DNA from: Sphingobium psychrophilum
Lineage (GTDB): Bacteria > Pseudomonadota > Alphaproteobacteria > Sphingomonadales > Sphingomonadaceae
NCBI RefSeq assembly: GCF_012927105.1
Contig: NZ_JABBFV010000013.1
Coordinates: 58,208 to 122,207 of the forward strand
DNA: 64,000 nucleotides
Direction of reading: 5' to 3'
Shown: positions 48,574 to 57,674 of the stretch, in pieces
Numbering within the stretch: the stretch's first letter is position 1
How the letters are laid out: every line of letters begins with the position of its first letter
Notes under the pieces: model-generated
The model's database searches: none
Seen by the model: only the letters and a program-made list of their open reading frames with translations
Told to the model about the DNA's origin: nothing
Program-made: the position numbers and the translations under genes

Positions 48574-48618
48574 CTGGCATAAATGGCCTTGATCCATGGT
48601 CAGATTGGAATGTGCCCC

Positions 48619-50082
48619 ATGTCCACTTCGCTTCTTCGTCCCCCGTCCCTGCTCCGCCTGCTCGGTGCCTGGCGCGCGCAGGACAGCGCTGAACCGGCCT
48701 ATCGCCAACTGGCGCAGGCGCTGCGGATGCTGGTGCTGGACGGGCGGGTGGGCCTCAACGTCCGGCTACCCGGCGAACGCGAACTGGCAGCAGCGCTGGG
48801 CTTGTCCCGGACGACCGTCGCCGCCGCCTTCGACCGGTTGCGTGACGAAGGCTATCTGGAAAGCCGGCAGGGGTCGGGCAGCGTCACCCGGATTCCGCCG
48901 GGCCGGGCCGAAACCGCGCCGGGCGATATCGACACGACGACCGGCGGCAACCTGCTTAACTGGACCCATGCCGCCCTGCCCGCCGCGCCCGGCGTCGCGC
49001 GCGCTTATGCTCATGCGGTGGAGGCGCTGCCCGCCTATCTCGGCGACCTTGGCTATGATCCCCTGGGCATCATGGTGCTGCGCCGTGCGATCGCGGCCCA
49101 TTATGATCGGCGCGGCTGTCCCACCTCCCCCGACCAGATCATGGTCACCAACGGCGCTCAGCAGGGCTTTTCGCTGCTTCTGCAATGGCTGGCGGGACCG
49201 GGCGACCGGGTGGTGATCGACCACCCGACCTATCATAACGCCATCCAGGCGTTGCAGCGCGCCCATGTCGTGCCAGTGCCGGTCGGCCTGCCGCGCCAGG
49301 GGTGGGACGTCGACGCGATGGAGGCCGCTTTCCGCCAGACCAGCCCCCGCTTCGCCTATGTCATCGCCGATTTCCACAATCCTACCGGCCGCAGCATGGA
49401 CCCGGCCACCCGCCGCGCGCTGGTCGCCGCCGCGACGCGCACCCACACCCCGCTGATCGTCGACGAAACGATGGTGGCGATGGGCCTCGACTTCGCGCCA
49501 CCCCCACCCGTGGCGATGCACGATCCGTCGGGGCGGCAGGTGATCACCCTAGGGTCGGCCAGCAAGATTTTCTGGGGCGGCCTCCGCGTCGGCTGGATTC
49601 GCGCCGACCCTCAGACGGTCGCTGCGCTCGGCCGCCTGCGAACGACGATGGACATGGCCAGCCCGGTGGTCGAACAGATCGCGGTCGCGCAACTCATCGA
49701 CGCCGATGTCGGCTTGGGCGAGCGGGCCGGCCAACTGCGCGGACGGCGCGACCATCTGCTGGGCCTGATCGCGGATCGCCTGCCCCATTGGCGGGTGGAA
49801 TCGCCCGCGGGCGGCCTGTCGCTCTGGGCCGAACTGCCCCGTGCGGAGGCGACCGCGCTGGCGGCCTTGGCCGAAAGTCTTGGCGTCCGCATCGCCGCCG
49901 GCCCGCGCTTCGGGGTAAGTGGCGCGTTCGAACGCTTCCTGCGCCTGCCCTTCACCCTGCCCGAAGAGCAACTCGACATCGGCATCGAGCGGCTGGTCGA
50001 GGCCGACGCCCGGCTTCACGCCCGCCTGCCCAAGGGCCGCGATTCGCTGGCCATGGCGCTGGATGCGGACCGGCTCATATAG
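48619..50082 (+). CDS. yczR: MocR-type PLP-dependent transcriptional regulator (YczR-like)
   Basis: 487 residues from ATG 48619; upstream in-frame starts at 48583 and 48610 exist. A GntR-type winged helix (about 22-85, LPGERELAAALGLSRTTVAAAFDRLRDEGYL) is fused to a fold-type I aminotransferase domain with the PLP lysine in LGSASKIFWGG. MocR regulators sense PLP or an amine and control a neighbouring gene. The divergent YczE gene is the likely target. The protein is cytosolic. Confidence 0.9.
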   Translation: MSTSLLRPPSLLRLLGAWRAQDSAEPAYRQLAQALRMLVLDGRVGLNVRLPGERELAAALGLSRTTVAAAFDRLRDEGYLESRQGSGSVTRIPPGRAETAPGDIDTTTGGNLLNWTHAALPAAPGVARAYAHAVEALPAYLGDLGYDPLGIMVLRRAIAAHYDRRGCPTSPDQIMVTNGAQQGFSLLLQWLAGPGDRVVIDHPTYHNAIQALQRAHVVPVPVGLPRQGWDVDAMEAAFRQTSPRFAYVIADFHNPTGRSMDPATRRALVAAATRTHTPLIVDETMVAMGLDFAPPPPVAMHDPSGRQVITLGSASKIFWGGLRVGWIRADPQTVAALGRLRTTMDMASPVVEQIAVAQLIDADVGLGERAGQLRGRRDHLLGLIADRLPHWRVESPAGGLSLWAELPRAEATALAALAESLGVRIAAGPRFGVSGAFERFLRLPFTLPEEQLDIGIERLVEADARLHARLPKGRDSLAMALDADRLI

Positions 50083-50095
50083 CGAACGAAGAAAT

Positions 50096-50131
50096 GAAAA
50101 GGCCGCGCGGATCGATCCACACGGCCTTTTC
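50096..50131. terminator. Terminator hairpin between yczR and ppa
   Basis: GAAAAGGCCG (50096-50105) and CGGCCTTTTC (50122-50131) pair perfectly, with A- and T-runs, in the 70-base gap between convergent genes. A bidirectional intrinsic terminator is likely. Confidence 0.85.
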
Positions 50132-50152
50132 AACTCTCGAAAGAAACCGGCC

Positions 50153-50695
50153 TTACGCCGTCTTCTTGCTCGCCTGATAGCGCGCGATCGCTTCCAGCGT
50201 GATCTGCTTGGCGTCGTCCGCCCCGCCCCAGGTGCCGATGCGCACCCACTTGGTCTTTTCCAGATCCTTATAGTGGGTGAAGAAATGCTCGATCTGCTCC
50301 ATCACGATACCGGGCAGGTCGTCCTTCTCGCTGATGTCGGCATAATAAGGGAAGGTCTTGTTGTCAGGCACGCAGACCAGTTTCTCGTCGCCGCCGGCTT
50401 CGTCTTCCAGGTTCAGCACCGCGATCGGGCGCGCACGCACGACGGAGCCGGGAACGAAGGGCGAACGGGCGATGACCAGCGCGTCCAGCGGATCGCCATC
50501 GGGTGACAGCGTGTGCGGCACGAAGCCATAGTTCGCAGGATAGCGCATCGGCGTGTGCAAAATGCGGTCCACGAACAGCGCGCCACTGGCCTTGTCGAAT
50601 TCATATTTCACCGGCTCGCCGCCGACTGGCACTTCGATGATGACGTTCAGGCTGTTGGGCGGATCGTCGCCGACCGGGATCAGTTCGATATTCAT
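50153..50695 (-). CDS. ppa: Inorganic pyrophosphatase
   Basis: A 180-residue soluble family I pyrophosphatase. The metal and pyrophosphate site contains YEFDKASG, YPANYGFVPHT and DGDPLDALVI (the signature D-x-D-P-x-D), with further aspartates in KDDLPG. It clears pyrophosphate from biosynthetic reactions. The length fits the bacterial hexameric enzyme. Confidence 0.96.
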   Translation of the reverse strand: MNIELIPVGDDPPNSLNVIIEVPVGGEPVKYEFDKASGALFVDRILHTPMRYPANYGFVPHTLSPDGDPLDALVIARSPFVPGSVVRARPIAVLNLEDEAGGDEKLVCVPDNKTFPYYADISEKDDLPGIVMEQIEHFFTHYKDLEKTKWVRIGTWGGADDAKQITLEAIARYQASKKTA

Positions 50696-50731
50696 GGAAA
50701 CGCCTTTTGCTACACGTTACGCTACGGGTGA

Positions 50732-52675
50732 TTATGTTCGGGCTTTAAGCAACCTGTCGAGGCTGCCTTCACCCTCTCCTGTCTTGTCGAGGCGCGGATA
50801 GCGCAGCCCGCCCGAATAATCGAGTGTCAAAGTGCGATAGTATTTATCCTGCTTTAGGATGATCTGGATCGGCGTCTTGGCCTTGATCGCCGCTTTCCAT
50901 GTGTCGCCCGAATATTCGTCGCCATTGACCGCCAATATCTTCGCGCCCGTCACCAGCCCCGCCTTGAACGCCGCGCTGTCCCACACGACGCCGCTCACCT
51001 CGCCGTCATTCTTGACGATCGCGCCGATCCCGAAACTCTGGTCGACCATCTTGTTTGCGCCCTCGGCCGCCTTGGTGATCGCGCCCGGCTCCTCGCCATA
51101 GACAAGGGTGTAGCCGCCCAGGATGAAGCCGCCCTTGGGCGTTTCCTTGGTCGGACTATCGACATTTTTCTGGAAGAAGCCCGCCCAGTCATAAGGCGCG
51201 ATATCGTTCAGCGTCTTGATGACGTCGCCGCGATTATAGACGACCTGGCCCCAGTCGCCCGGCTTGATGCCGAAGAACGCCTTGGCGAAATCGTCTAGCC
51301 CCTTCTTGCCGCGGGTCGCCTTGGCGATGATCGCGTCGGCCTCCAGCCAGATCATCAGCCCTTCATTATAATAATCCTCGGACCGCTGCCAGCTTGCCCA
51401 CCCCTTGGGCCGGCGGGCGGAGATGATCGGATCATGGGTGGTGTCCTCCATCGCGCGCCACTGGCGGCCGACCGCCGTGTCCAGCTTCGCCGCGATCTGC
51501 GCATAGGCATCCAGCGTCTCGGCCTTGGAAAACATCCCCGACCGCGCGCCCAGCACATAGCCCCAGAATTGCGTCTGCCCTTCATAGACCCACAGCAGGT
51601 TATCCTGCATCGGCACGTTGAAATCGGGTGTCCACAGCAGGTCTGGGCGGCGGAACTTACCGTCCCAGCTATGGGTGAATTCATGCGGCAACAGGTTGCG
51701 GTCCAGCAACGCCTCGCCCTTGTCCCAGCTTTTGAAATAGCCTGGCTCGACCTGATTTTCGGAACTGCGATGATGTTCCAGGCCAATGCCGCCCATTTCG
51801 TCGGTGATGGCGAGCAGGAAATCATAATGGTTGAAATGATAGGCGCCGAACAGCGCGCCCGCTTCGGCCACCAGCTTCTTATGCTTGGCCATCTGCTCGG
51901 GCTTATAGTTCAGCTCGTCCGCATCGTCGGCGACGATATTGAGCGTGACATTGCTGCCAAGGTCCACCGCCTTGAAATGCGTCCCCGCAAACACCGGCGA
52001 ATCCTGCAACGCTTCATAATCGATCGTCTCATAGGCGACGGCATTGCCGGTCTTGGTCCCGCGCAGCGCGGTCGCGGCCTGCCATCCTGCGGGATAGGTC
52101 ACGGTCGGCTGGATCGGGATTTGCCGCGTATAATAGCCCGCCGGATAGAGCGATACGCTTTCCCATTGGATATTGAGCATCTTGGGCGTCACGACGACGC
52201 GGCCCTGCGCGGGCTGGGTCGCGGACAGGAACTGGAACTGCGCCACCACCTGCGTCACACCCTGCGGCACGTCGATCTGGAAGGCGAAGACGTTCAGCGG
52301 ATCGCGCTTCCACGCCAGGCTCTGGCCATTGGCGGTGAAGGTCAGGCCGGTCAGCTTCTCGATCTGCCCGCGCGGCGCATGATTGCCCGGCAGCCAGGCT
52401 GGCATCATCAGCGTCATAGGACCGGCCGCAGCGACAGGGATCGTCTCCTTCACGCGGAAGATGCGCTGCACCGTATCGGTCGCATCGACCTCTAGGCGGA
52501 TGGTGCCGCCGGGATAGGGAATGTCCTTTGGTGCAGGCGCGGCGCTGTCTACGGGCAGGGCGGTCGGCTTGGACCGGATCGCGTCCTGCGCGAAAAGCGG
52601 GCTGGCGATGGCGCTCGAAAGGCCCGTTGTCAGGCCCGTCGTCAGGCATAGGGCGGCAGCAAGGCTGCGGATCAT
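50732..52675 (-). CDS. Exported M61 family peptidase with PDZ domain
   Basis: 647 residues from ATG 52675, supported by GGAGA five bases upstream and by a signal peptide (LTTGLTTGLSSAIASP... AQD). The zinc motif HEFTHSWDGK, with NLLWVYEGQTQFWGY following, is the M61 (glycyl aminopeptidase-like) signature. A C-terminal PDZ domain (about 540-620, GGFILGGYTLVYG and SGVVWDSAAFKAGLVTGAKIL) completes the family architecture. It is probably a periplasmic peptidase, and the substrate is unknown. Confidence 0.92.
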   Translation of the reverse strand: MIRSLAAALCLTTGLTTGLSSAIASPLFAQDAIRSKPTALPVDSAAPAPKDIPYPGGTIRLEVDATDTVQRIFRVKETIPVAAAGPMTLMMPAWLPGNHAPRGQIEKLTGLTFTANGQSLAWKRDPLNVFAFQIDVPQGVTQVVAQFQFLSATQPAQGRVVVTPKMLNIQWESVSLYPAGYYTRQIPIQPTVTYPAGWQAATALRGTKTGNAVAYETIDYEALQDSPVFAGTHFKAVDLGSNVTLNIVADDADELNYKPEQMAKHKKLVAEAGALFGAYHFNHYDFLLAITDEMGGIGLEHHRSSENQVEPGYFKSWDKGEALLDRNLLPHEFTHSWDGKFRRPDLLWTPDFNVPMQDNLLWVYEGQTQFWGYVLGARSGMFSKAETLDAYAQIAAKLDTAVGRQWRAMEDTTHDPIISARRPKGWASWQRSEDYYNEGLMIWLEADAIIAKATRGKKGLDDFAKAFFGIKPGDWGQVVYNRGDVIKTLNDIAPYDWAGFFQKNVDSPTKETPKGGFILGGYTLVYGEEPGAITKAAEGANKMVDQSFGIGAIVKNDGEVSGVVWDSAAFKAGLVTGAKILAVNGDEYSGDTWKAAIKAKTPIQIILKQDKYYRTLTLDYSGGLRYPRLDKTGEGEGSLDRLLKART

Positions 52676-52815
52676 GGATGTCTCCAGAAAGATATGGGGC
52701 CGGACGGCCCGATTGCCTTTAGCATGGCAAGGCGTCGCGGCGGCGTCCACCCCTGATGGACGCCTGCAAAAAGCGCGTTTCCTTGGGGGTGATTTGCCGT
52801 TAAAGGCCCGGCCCC

Positions 52816-54165
52816 ATGGCGAAGATCGAAACACCGCGTCCGGTACGCGGCACGCAGGATATGTTGGGCGGCACGGCGGAGGCGTTTGCGGAACGCTTCG
52901 CCCATGTGGTCGCGACGTTCGACCGGGTGCGCAAACTCTACGGTTTTCAGCGCGTCGAAGTGCCGGTGTTCGAATCCACCGCCGTCTTCGCCCGCTCGTT
53001 GGGCGAAAGCACCGACGTCGTCTCGAAGGAGATGTACACGTTCGAAGATCGCGGCGGCGACAGCATCACCTTGCGCCCCGAATTTACCGCCGGCATCAGC
53101 CGCGCCTATATCACCGAAGGCTGGCAGCAATATGCGCCTCTCAAGGTCGCGACCCACGGGCCTTTGTTCCGCTACGAACGCCCGCAAAAGGGCCGCTTCC
53201 GCCAGTTTCACCAGCTCGACGCCGAAATCATCGGCGCGGCCGAACCGGGCGCGGACGTGGAACTGCTGGTCATGGCCGACCAGCTATTGAAGGAACTGGG
53301 CATCGCCGATGGCGTGACCCTCACCCTCAACACGCTGGGCGACGGGCCGAGCCGCGACGCCTGGCGCGCGGCGCTGATCGCCCATTTCGAGGCGCATAAG
53401 GATCAGTTGTCGGAAGACAGCGTCGAACGGCTGGCCAAAAACCCGCTCCGCATCCTCGACAGCAAAGACCCCCGCGACCGCCCGGTCGCCGACAGCGCGC
53501 CGGGGATCGATGCTTATCTCACTGATGAGGCGCATCTGTTTTTCGACAAGGTAACTAGCGGGCTTAAGGCGGCTGGCGTTGACTATCAACGTAACGACAG
53601 GCTGGTACGCGGCCTCGACTATTATCGCCACACCGCCTTTGAGTTTGTGACGGACCGCCTGGGCGCGCAGGGCACCGTGCTGGGCGGCGGACGTTATGAC
53701 GGCCTGATCGAAAATCTGGGCGGCCCCGCGACCCCGGCGGTCGGCTGGGCGGCGGGGATCGAGCGGCTGGCGATGCTGGTGGATATGCCAGAAGCGGCAA
53801 AGATTGACGTTGCGGTGATTCCGATGGGCGAAGCAGCCGAAGCGGTCGCCATCGGTATCGTCGCCAATTTGCGCCGATCGGGTGTCGTCACCGACATGGG
53901 TTTTCGTGGGAACATGAAAAAGCGGATGCAGCGTGCCAATGCCGCGGGTGCCAAATGGGTAGTCATTCTTGGTGACGATGAACTTGCTGAGAATGTCGCA
54001 ATAGTGCGCAACCTGGAAACAGGCACGCAGGCAAAACAGCCTATCGAACATATCAGCCATCTTCCGCTATCGTTGTTGGACGCCATGCCCTTGGGGCGTG
54101 AGAGCGAAGCGACGGGCCATGTTGCCGATTTGCTGAAAGGCTTCGGCGGGGAACCTCAAGCCTAA
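52816..54165 (+). CDS. hisS: Histidyl-tRNA synthetase
   Basis: A 449-residue class II synthetase. It has motif 1 ([17 protein letters not shown]), motif 2 ([19 protein letters not shown]), the histidine-A box [12 protein letters not shown] and motif 3 ([11 protein letters not shown]), with a C-terminal anticodon-binding domain. It charges tRNA-His. Its stop overlaps the prfA start (TAATG), so the two are coupled. Confidence 0.96.
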   Translation: MAKIETPRPVRGTQDMLGGTAEAFAERFAHVVATFDRVRKLYGFQRVEVPVFESTAVFARSLGESTDVVSKEMYTFEDRGGDSITLRPEFTAGISRAYITEGWQQYAPLKVATHGPLFRYERPQKGRFRQFHQLDAEIIGAAEPGADVELLVMADQLLKELGIADGVTLTLNTLGDGPSRDAWRAALIAHFEAHKDQLSEDSVERLAKNPLRILDSKDPRDRPVADSAPGIDAYLTDEAHLFFDKVTSGLKAAGVDYQRNDRLVRGLDYYRHTAFEFVTDRLGAQGTVLGGGRYDGLIENLGGPATPAVGWAAGIERLAMLVDMPEAAKIDVAVIPMGEAAEAVAIGIVANLRRSGVVTDMGFRGNMKKRMQRANAAGAKWVVILGDDELAENVAIVRNLETGTQAKQPIEHISHLPLSLLDAMPLGRESEATGHVADLLKGFGGEPQA

Positions 54166-55256
54166 TGCAGATCTCCGCCGAACGCATCGCGCAGATCGAG
54201 GCGCGCCGGGACGAGGTGCAGGCGTCGATGACGCGCGCCGACCTCGCGCCCGATGCGTTCGTGAAGCTGTCGAAGGAATATGCGGAGATCGAGCCGGTCG
54301 CCCGCGCCGCGCATGAAGTGCGCCGTCTGCGGCAGGAACTCGCCGCGCTCGATTATATGGCGGGCGGGGTCGATGCCGATGCCGACCCGCTGATGCGCGA
54401 AATGGCGCAGGAGGAAATGCAGCTGCTCAAGAGCCAGCTGCCCGCCGCCGAACGCGCGTTGGCGCTGCAATTGCTGCCCCGCGACGCGGCCGACGCGCGC
54501 CCCGCCATGATCGAAATCCGCGCCGGCACTGGCGGCGACGAAGCCGCCCTGTTCGCGGGCGACCTGTTCCGCATGTATCAGCGCTATGCCGATACTCAGG
54601 GCTGGAAGATGGAGATGCTCTCCGCCAATGCGTCCGAACAGGGCGGGTTCAAGGAAGTCGTCGCCAGCATCAACGGCGTCGGCGTCTTCGCCAAGCTGAA
54701 GTTCGAAAGCGGCGTCCACCGCGTCCAGCGCGTCCCTGCGACCGAAAGCGGCGGGCGCATCCACACCAGCGCCGCGACCGTCGCCATCCTGCCGGAACCG
54801 GAGGAAGTGGACGTCCAGATCGCCGACGGCGACCTTAAGATCGACATCTACCGGGCGAGCGGCGCAGGCGGCCAGCATGTCAACACCACCGATTCGGCCG
54901 TGCGCATCACCCATTTGCCGACCGGCACCGTCGTCATCCAGCAGGACGAACGGTCGCAGCACAAGAATAAAGCAAAAGCGATGCAGGTGTTGCGCGCCCG
55001 CCTCTACGAAGCGGAACGCGAACGCACCCACAGCGAACAGGCCGGCGCACGCAAGGCGATGGTGGGATCGGGCGACCGCTCCGAACGCATCCGCACCTAT
55101 AATTTTCCGCAAGGCCGCGTCACCGACCACCGCATCAACCTGACCCTGCACCGCCTGCCCGAAATCCTCGAAGGGCCCGGCCTGGCCGACATCATCGACG
55201 CCTTGGTGGCGGAGGATGAGGCGGCGCGGCTGGCCCAGCTGGACGGTGTGGGTTGA
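54165..55256 (+). CDS. prfA: Peptide chain release factor 1
   Basis: A 363-residue RF1. The catalytic GGQ lies in GAGGQHVN. The stop-codon-reading PxT tripeptide is PAT in [15 protein letters not shown]. Domain order and length are canonical. It terminates at UAA and UAG. It precedes prmC, which methylates the GGQ glutamine, and the two are separated by a repeat-bearing gap of about 90 bases. Confidence 0.97.
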   Translation: MQISAERIAQIEARRDEVQASMTRADLAPDAFVKLSKEYAEIEPVARAAHEVRRLRQELAALDYMAGGVDADADPLMREMAQEEMQLLKSQLPAAERALALQLLPRDAADARPAMIEIRAGTGGDEAALFAGDLFRMYQRYADTQGWKMEMLSANASEQGGFKEVVASINGVGVFAKLKFESGVHRVQRVPATESGGRIHTSAATVAILPEPEEVDVQIADGDLKIDIYRASGAGGQHVNTTDSAVRITHLPTGTVVIQQDERSQHKNKAKAMQVLRARLYEAERERTHSEQAGARKAMVGSGDRSERIRTYNFPQGRVTDHRINLTLHRLPEILEGPGLADIIDALVAEDEAARLAQLDGVG

Positions 55257-55266
55257 TTTACTCTCT

Positions 55267-55288
55267 CCCCTCCCTTTCAAGGGAGGGG
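55267..55288. repeat. Short hairpin repeat between prfA and prmC
   Basis: CCCCTCCCTT and AAGGGAGGGG form a near-continuous stem with a two-base centre, inside the prfA-prmC gap. Sequences of this kind (GGGAGGGGTCGGGGTGGG) are scattered in many sphingomonad genomes. The position may attenuate prmC. Confidence 0.65.
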
Positions 55289-55348
55289 TCGGGGTGGGTG
55301 GCGAGCGAAGTGAGCTTACGCCATCACGATGCTACGCAAGGTAGAGGC

Positions 55349-56170
55349 ATGACCGTCCCCGACGCGCTACGCGCTGCAACTGTCCAACTCGCCGTCGCCA
55401 GCGACACGGCCCGGCTCGACGCCGAACTGCTGATGGCTCATGCGCTGGGCCTGTCGCGTAACGACATGCTGCTGCGCCAACGCGACCTGACCGTGCCGGA
55501 AACCTTCGCCCCCCTGCTCGCCCGACGCCTCAATAGCGAACCGATCGCCCATATCACCGGCACCCGCGATTTCTGGACGATCACCCTCGCCGTCACGCCG
55601 GATACGCTGATCCCCCGCCCCGACAGCGAAACGCTGATCGAGGCCGCGGTCGATCATTTCGCAACCCGCGCCCCCGCCGCCATCCTCGACCTCGGCACCG
55701 GCTCCGGCGCGCTGCTGCTGGCGGCGTTGGCGGAGTGGCCCACCGCGCAGGGCCTGGGCATAGACGCCTCCGCCCCCGCGCTCGCCGTGGCTCGGGGCAA
55801 TGCGGCGCGGCTGGGCATGGCGACGCGCGCCGCCTTCCAGCCGGGCGACTGGGCGCGGGATGTGGAAGGCCGGTTCGACCTGCTGCTCATCAATCCGCCC
55901 TATATCGTCGCGGACCTGCCGTTGTCCGGCGACGTGCTGCGCGAACCGGCCAGCGCGCTGTTCGCGGGCGCCGATGGCCTCGACGATTATCGCCGCATCG
56001 CGCCCGACCTGCCCAGGCTGATCGCGCCGGGCGGCATGGCCGCGATCGAGATCGGCTATGATCAGGCGGCGAGTGTCACCGCACTGCTGCGGGCAAACGG
56101 CCTGGCCGTCGCCCTGCGGCGCGACCTGGCCGGGCACGACCGCTGCCTGATTGTGACAAACCCAGGTTAG
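55349..56170 (+). CDS. prmC: Release factor glutamine methyltransferase PrmC
   Basis: 273 residues from ATG 55349, preceded by GGTAGAGG. The SAM loop DLGTGSG (114-120) and the substrate-positioning NPPY (182-185) mark PrmC (HemK), which methylates the glutamine of the RF1/RF2 GGQ motif. The N-terminal helical domain is present. It completes the hisS-prfA-prmC order. Confidence 0.95.
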   Translation: MTVPDALRAATVQLAVASDTARLDAELLMAHALGLSRNDMLLRQRDLTVPETFAPLLARRLNSEPIAHITGTRDFWTITLAVTPDTLIPRPDSETLIEAAVDHFATRAPAAILDLGTGSGALLLAALAEWPTAQGLGIDASAPALAVARGNAARLGMATRAAFQPGDWARDVEGRFDLLLINPPYIVADLPLSGDVLREPASALFAGADGLDDYRRIAPDLPRLIAPGGMAAIEIGYDQAASVTALLRANGLAVALRRDLAGHDRCLIVTNPG

Positions 56171-56481
56171 AAATAACCGATTTGCCGACATCTGAGCGAA
56201 AATTGCTTGGTTTATGGCGCGAAAGCCACTACATCGACCTTAGGGACGGCTCTATCTTGTGACATGGTCGGTTAGATCGTTGATAGAAAAGGCCGTTTTC
56301 TTAGCTCCTTATAGTCATGACGGCGCATGCTGCGCATCGCCGCTGGCAGTCGGGGTAATGATCCGGAAAGGATCATGCCGTGGCGGAGCCGTATCCGGCC
56401 TGAAGGACAGGCCGTGCTTGGGGATGGCGACTGAACAGTGTTTTCAGCCAATGATGTCATAGCGAACGCAAGGATCATATC
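56171..56481 (+). promoter_or_regulatory. 311-base structured leader of the DUF4167 gene
   Basis: No gene is credible here. Two hairpins stand out: ATGATCC/GGATCAT around a GGAAA loop (56358-56376) and CGGCCTG/CAGGCCG around an AAGGA loop (56396-56414). The ribosome-binding region of the next gene (56472-56478) repeats GGATCAT, so ATGATCC at 56358-56364 could pair either locally or with that site. This suggests a possible translational switch. Confidence 0.5.
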
Positions 56482-57516
56482 TTGATCAACAACCGGCAGG
56501 CCGGCCGCCGCAATCGCGGCCGGAACAATAATAACAACGGACGTCCCAGCGGCAATAATCGGGGCGGTGGCGACAACGGTAACCGTATCGACAATCGCGC
56601 TCGCGGCAATGCGACCCAGCTTCTTGAGAAATACAAGAATATGGCGCGCGATGCCCAGATGGCTGGCGACCGGGTGAATGCCGAATATTATCTGCAATTC
56701 GCCGATCATTATTTCCGCGTGCTCGCCGACAATCGCGCCCGTCAGGACGAGCAAAACCCCCGGCAGCGCACCCGCGACGATGGTTTCGATCAGGATAGCG
56801 ATGATTTCGACGGCGGCTATGACGGCGTCGACGATTTCCGCACCGATCAGCAGCACGCCTATGACCGCACCCCGCGTGAACAGCCCCCCCGCGAGCAGAA
56901 CCAGCGGGACCAGAACGGTCGCGATCAGGGCAATCGCGATCAGGGCCAGCGTGAGCAAGGCAATCGCGACCAAGGCAACCGGGACCAGAGCCAGCGTGAG
57001 CAAGGCAATCGCGACCAGCAGGCCCCGCGCGACCAGCAGGATCGCCGGCCGGAGCGTCAGGACGACAATCGTGAAGCCCGCGAATATCGCGAACCCCGCG
57101 ACAATCGCGAGCCGCGTGAAAACCGCGAACCCCGCGTCGGCAATGTCCGCCGCGACCGTCCCCGTCGCGATCGCTTCGATGGCGATGCGCCGGTGCAGCA
57201 GGAAATGGGTGTAGAGGGTCCGACGGGCAATCCCGCCACGGAAGCCCAACGCCAGCCGGACATAGCGCGCCAGCCTGCCGCCCGTAACGCGCCCGTGGCC
57301 GCGACGCCCGAAGCGGCTGCGCCGGAAGCCGAGGCTCCTCGCCCCCGTCGCGGTCGCCCGCGCAAGGTCGTGGCGGAAGCGGACACGCACGAAGGTCTGG
57401 ACCTGGCGGTACTGCCGCCCTCCATCGCCCGCGCTGACAATGACGCCGAAGCGGCCGAGGACGCGCCCAAGAAGCGCACCCGTCGCGTCCGTCCGGCGAC
57501 CGAAGCCGCCGAATAA
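56482..57516 (+). CDS. DUF4167 protein with Asn/Arg/Gln-rich repeats
   Basis: 344 residues. TTG 56482 is the start, with AAGGA seven bases before it. An Asn/Arg/Gly-rich N-terminus (1-40) leads into the conserved helical DUF4167 domain (about 40-92, ATQLLEKYKNMARDAQMAGDR). The middle (about 133-220) is low-complexity with GNRDQ and REPR repeats, and the C-terminus is acidic and then basic. DUF4167 is an alphaproteobacterial family next to prmC. The basic, disordered composition would suit RNA binding (inference). Confidence 0.87.
   Translation: MINNRQAGRRNRGRNNNNNGRPSGNNRGGGDNGNRIDNRARGNATQLLEKYKNMARDAQMAGDRVNAEYYLQFADHYFRVLADNRARQDEQNPRQRTRDDGFDQDSDDFDGGYDGVDDFRTDQQHAYDRTPREQPPREQNQRDQNGRDQGNRDQGQREQGNRDQGNRDQSQREQGNRDQQAPRDQQDRRPERQDDNREAREYREPRDNREPRENREPRVGNVRRDRPRRDRFDGDAPVQQEMGVEGPTGNPATEAQRQPDIARQPAARNAPVAATPEAAAPEAEAPRPRRGRPRKVVAEADTHEGLDLAVLPPSIARADNDAEAAEDAPKKRTRRVRPATEAAE
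56902..57021 (+). repeat. Tandem coding repeat in the DUF4167 gene
   Basis: Near-identical units encode GNRDQ/GQREQ pentads, with a 45-base higher-order repeat (GTGAGCAAGGCAATCGCGAC appears twice). It is in frame throughout. Slipped-strand changes in repeat number would keep the frame. Confidence 0.8.
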
Positions 57517-57538
57517 GCGGTCGATAGCGAAAAAATCA

Positions 57539-57571
57539 GGGGACGGCGCCGCAACGCGCCGTCCCCTTTTT
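57539..57571 (+). terminator. Intrinsic terminator after the DUF4167 gene
   Basis: GGGGACGGCG and CGCCGTCCCC form a ten-base stem followed directly by five T residues, 22 bases after the stop. Confidence 0.92.
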
Positions 57572-57674
57572 CATGTCTCCGTCTTTTCTCTCCGCTACCG
57601 ACAAGCCTGCTTTGCAACCCCGGCGCGATCCGGCACAAGGCGCTTATAGATGGCGCATATCTGGAGAGATGCCG

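Noticed and set aside
56259..56462. Possible 67-residue protein in the DUF4167 leader
   Set aside because: No ribosome-binding site, no recognisable domain, and it overlaps the hairpins that better explain the region.
56902..57021. CRISPR-like array
   Set aside because: The repeats are short, in frame, without unique spacers, and encode a low-complexity linker.
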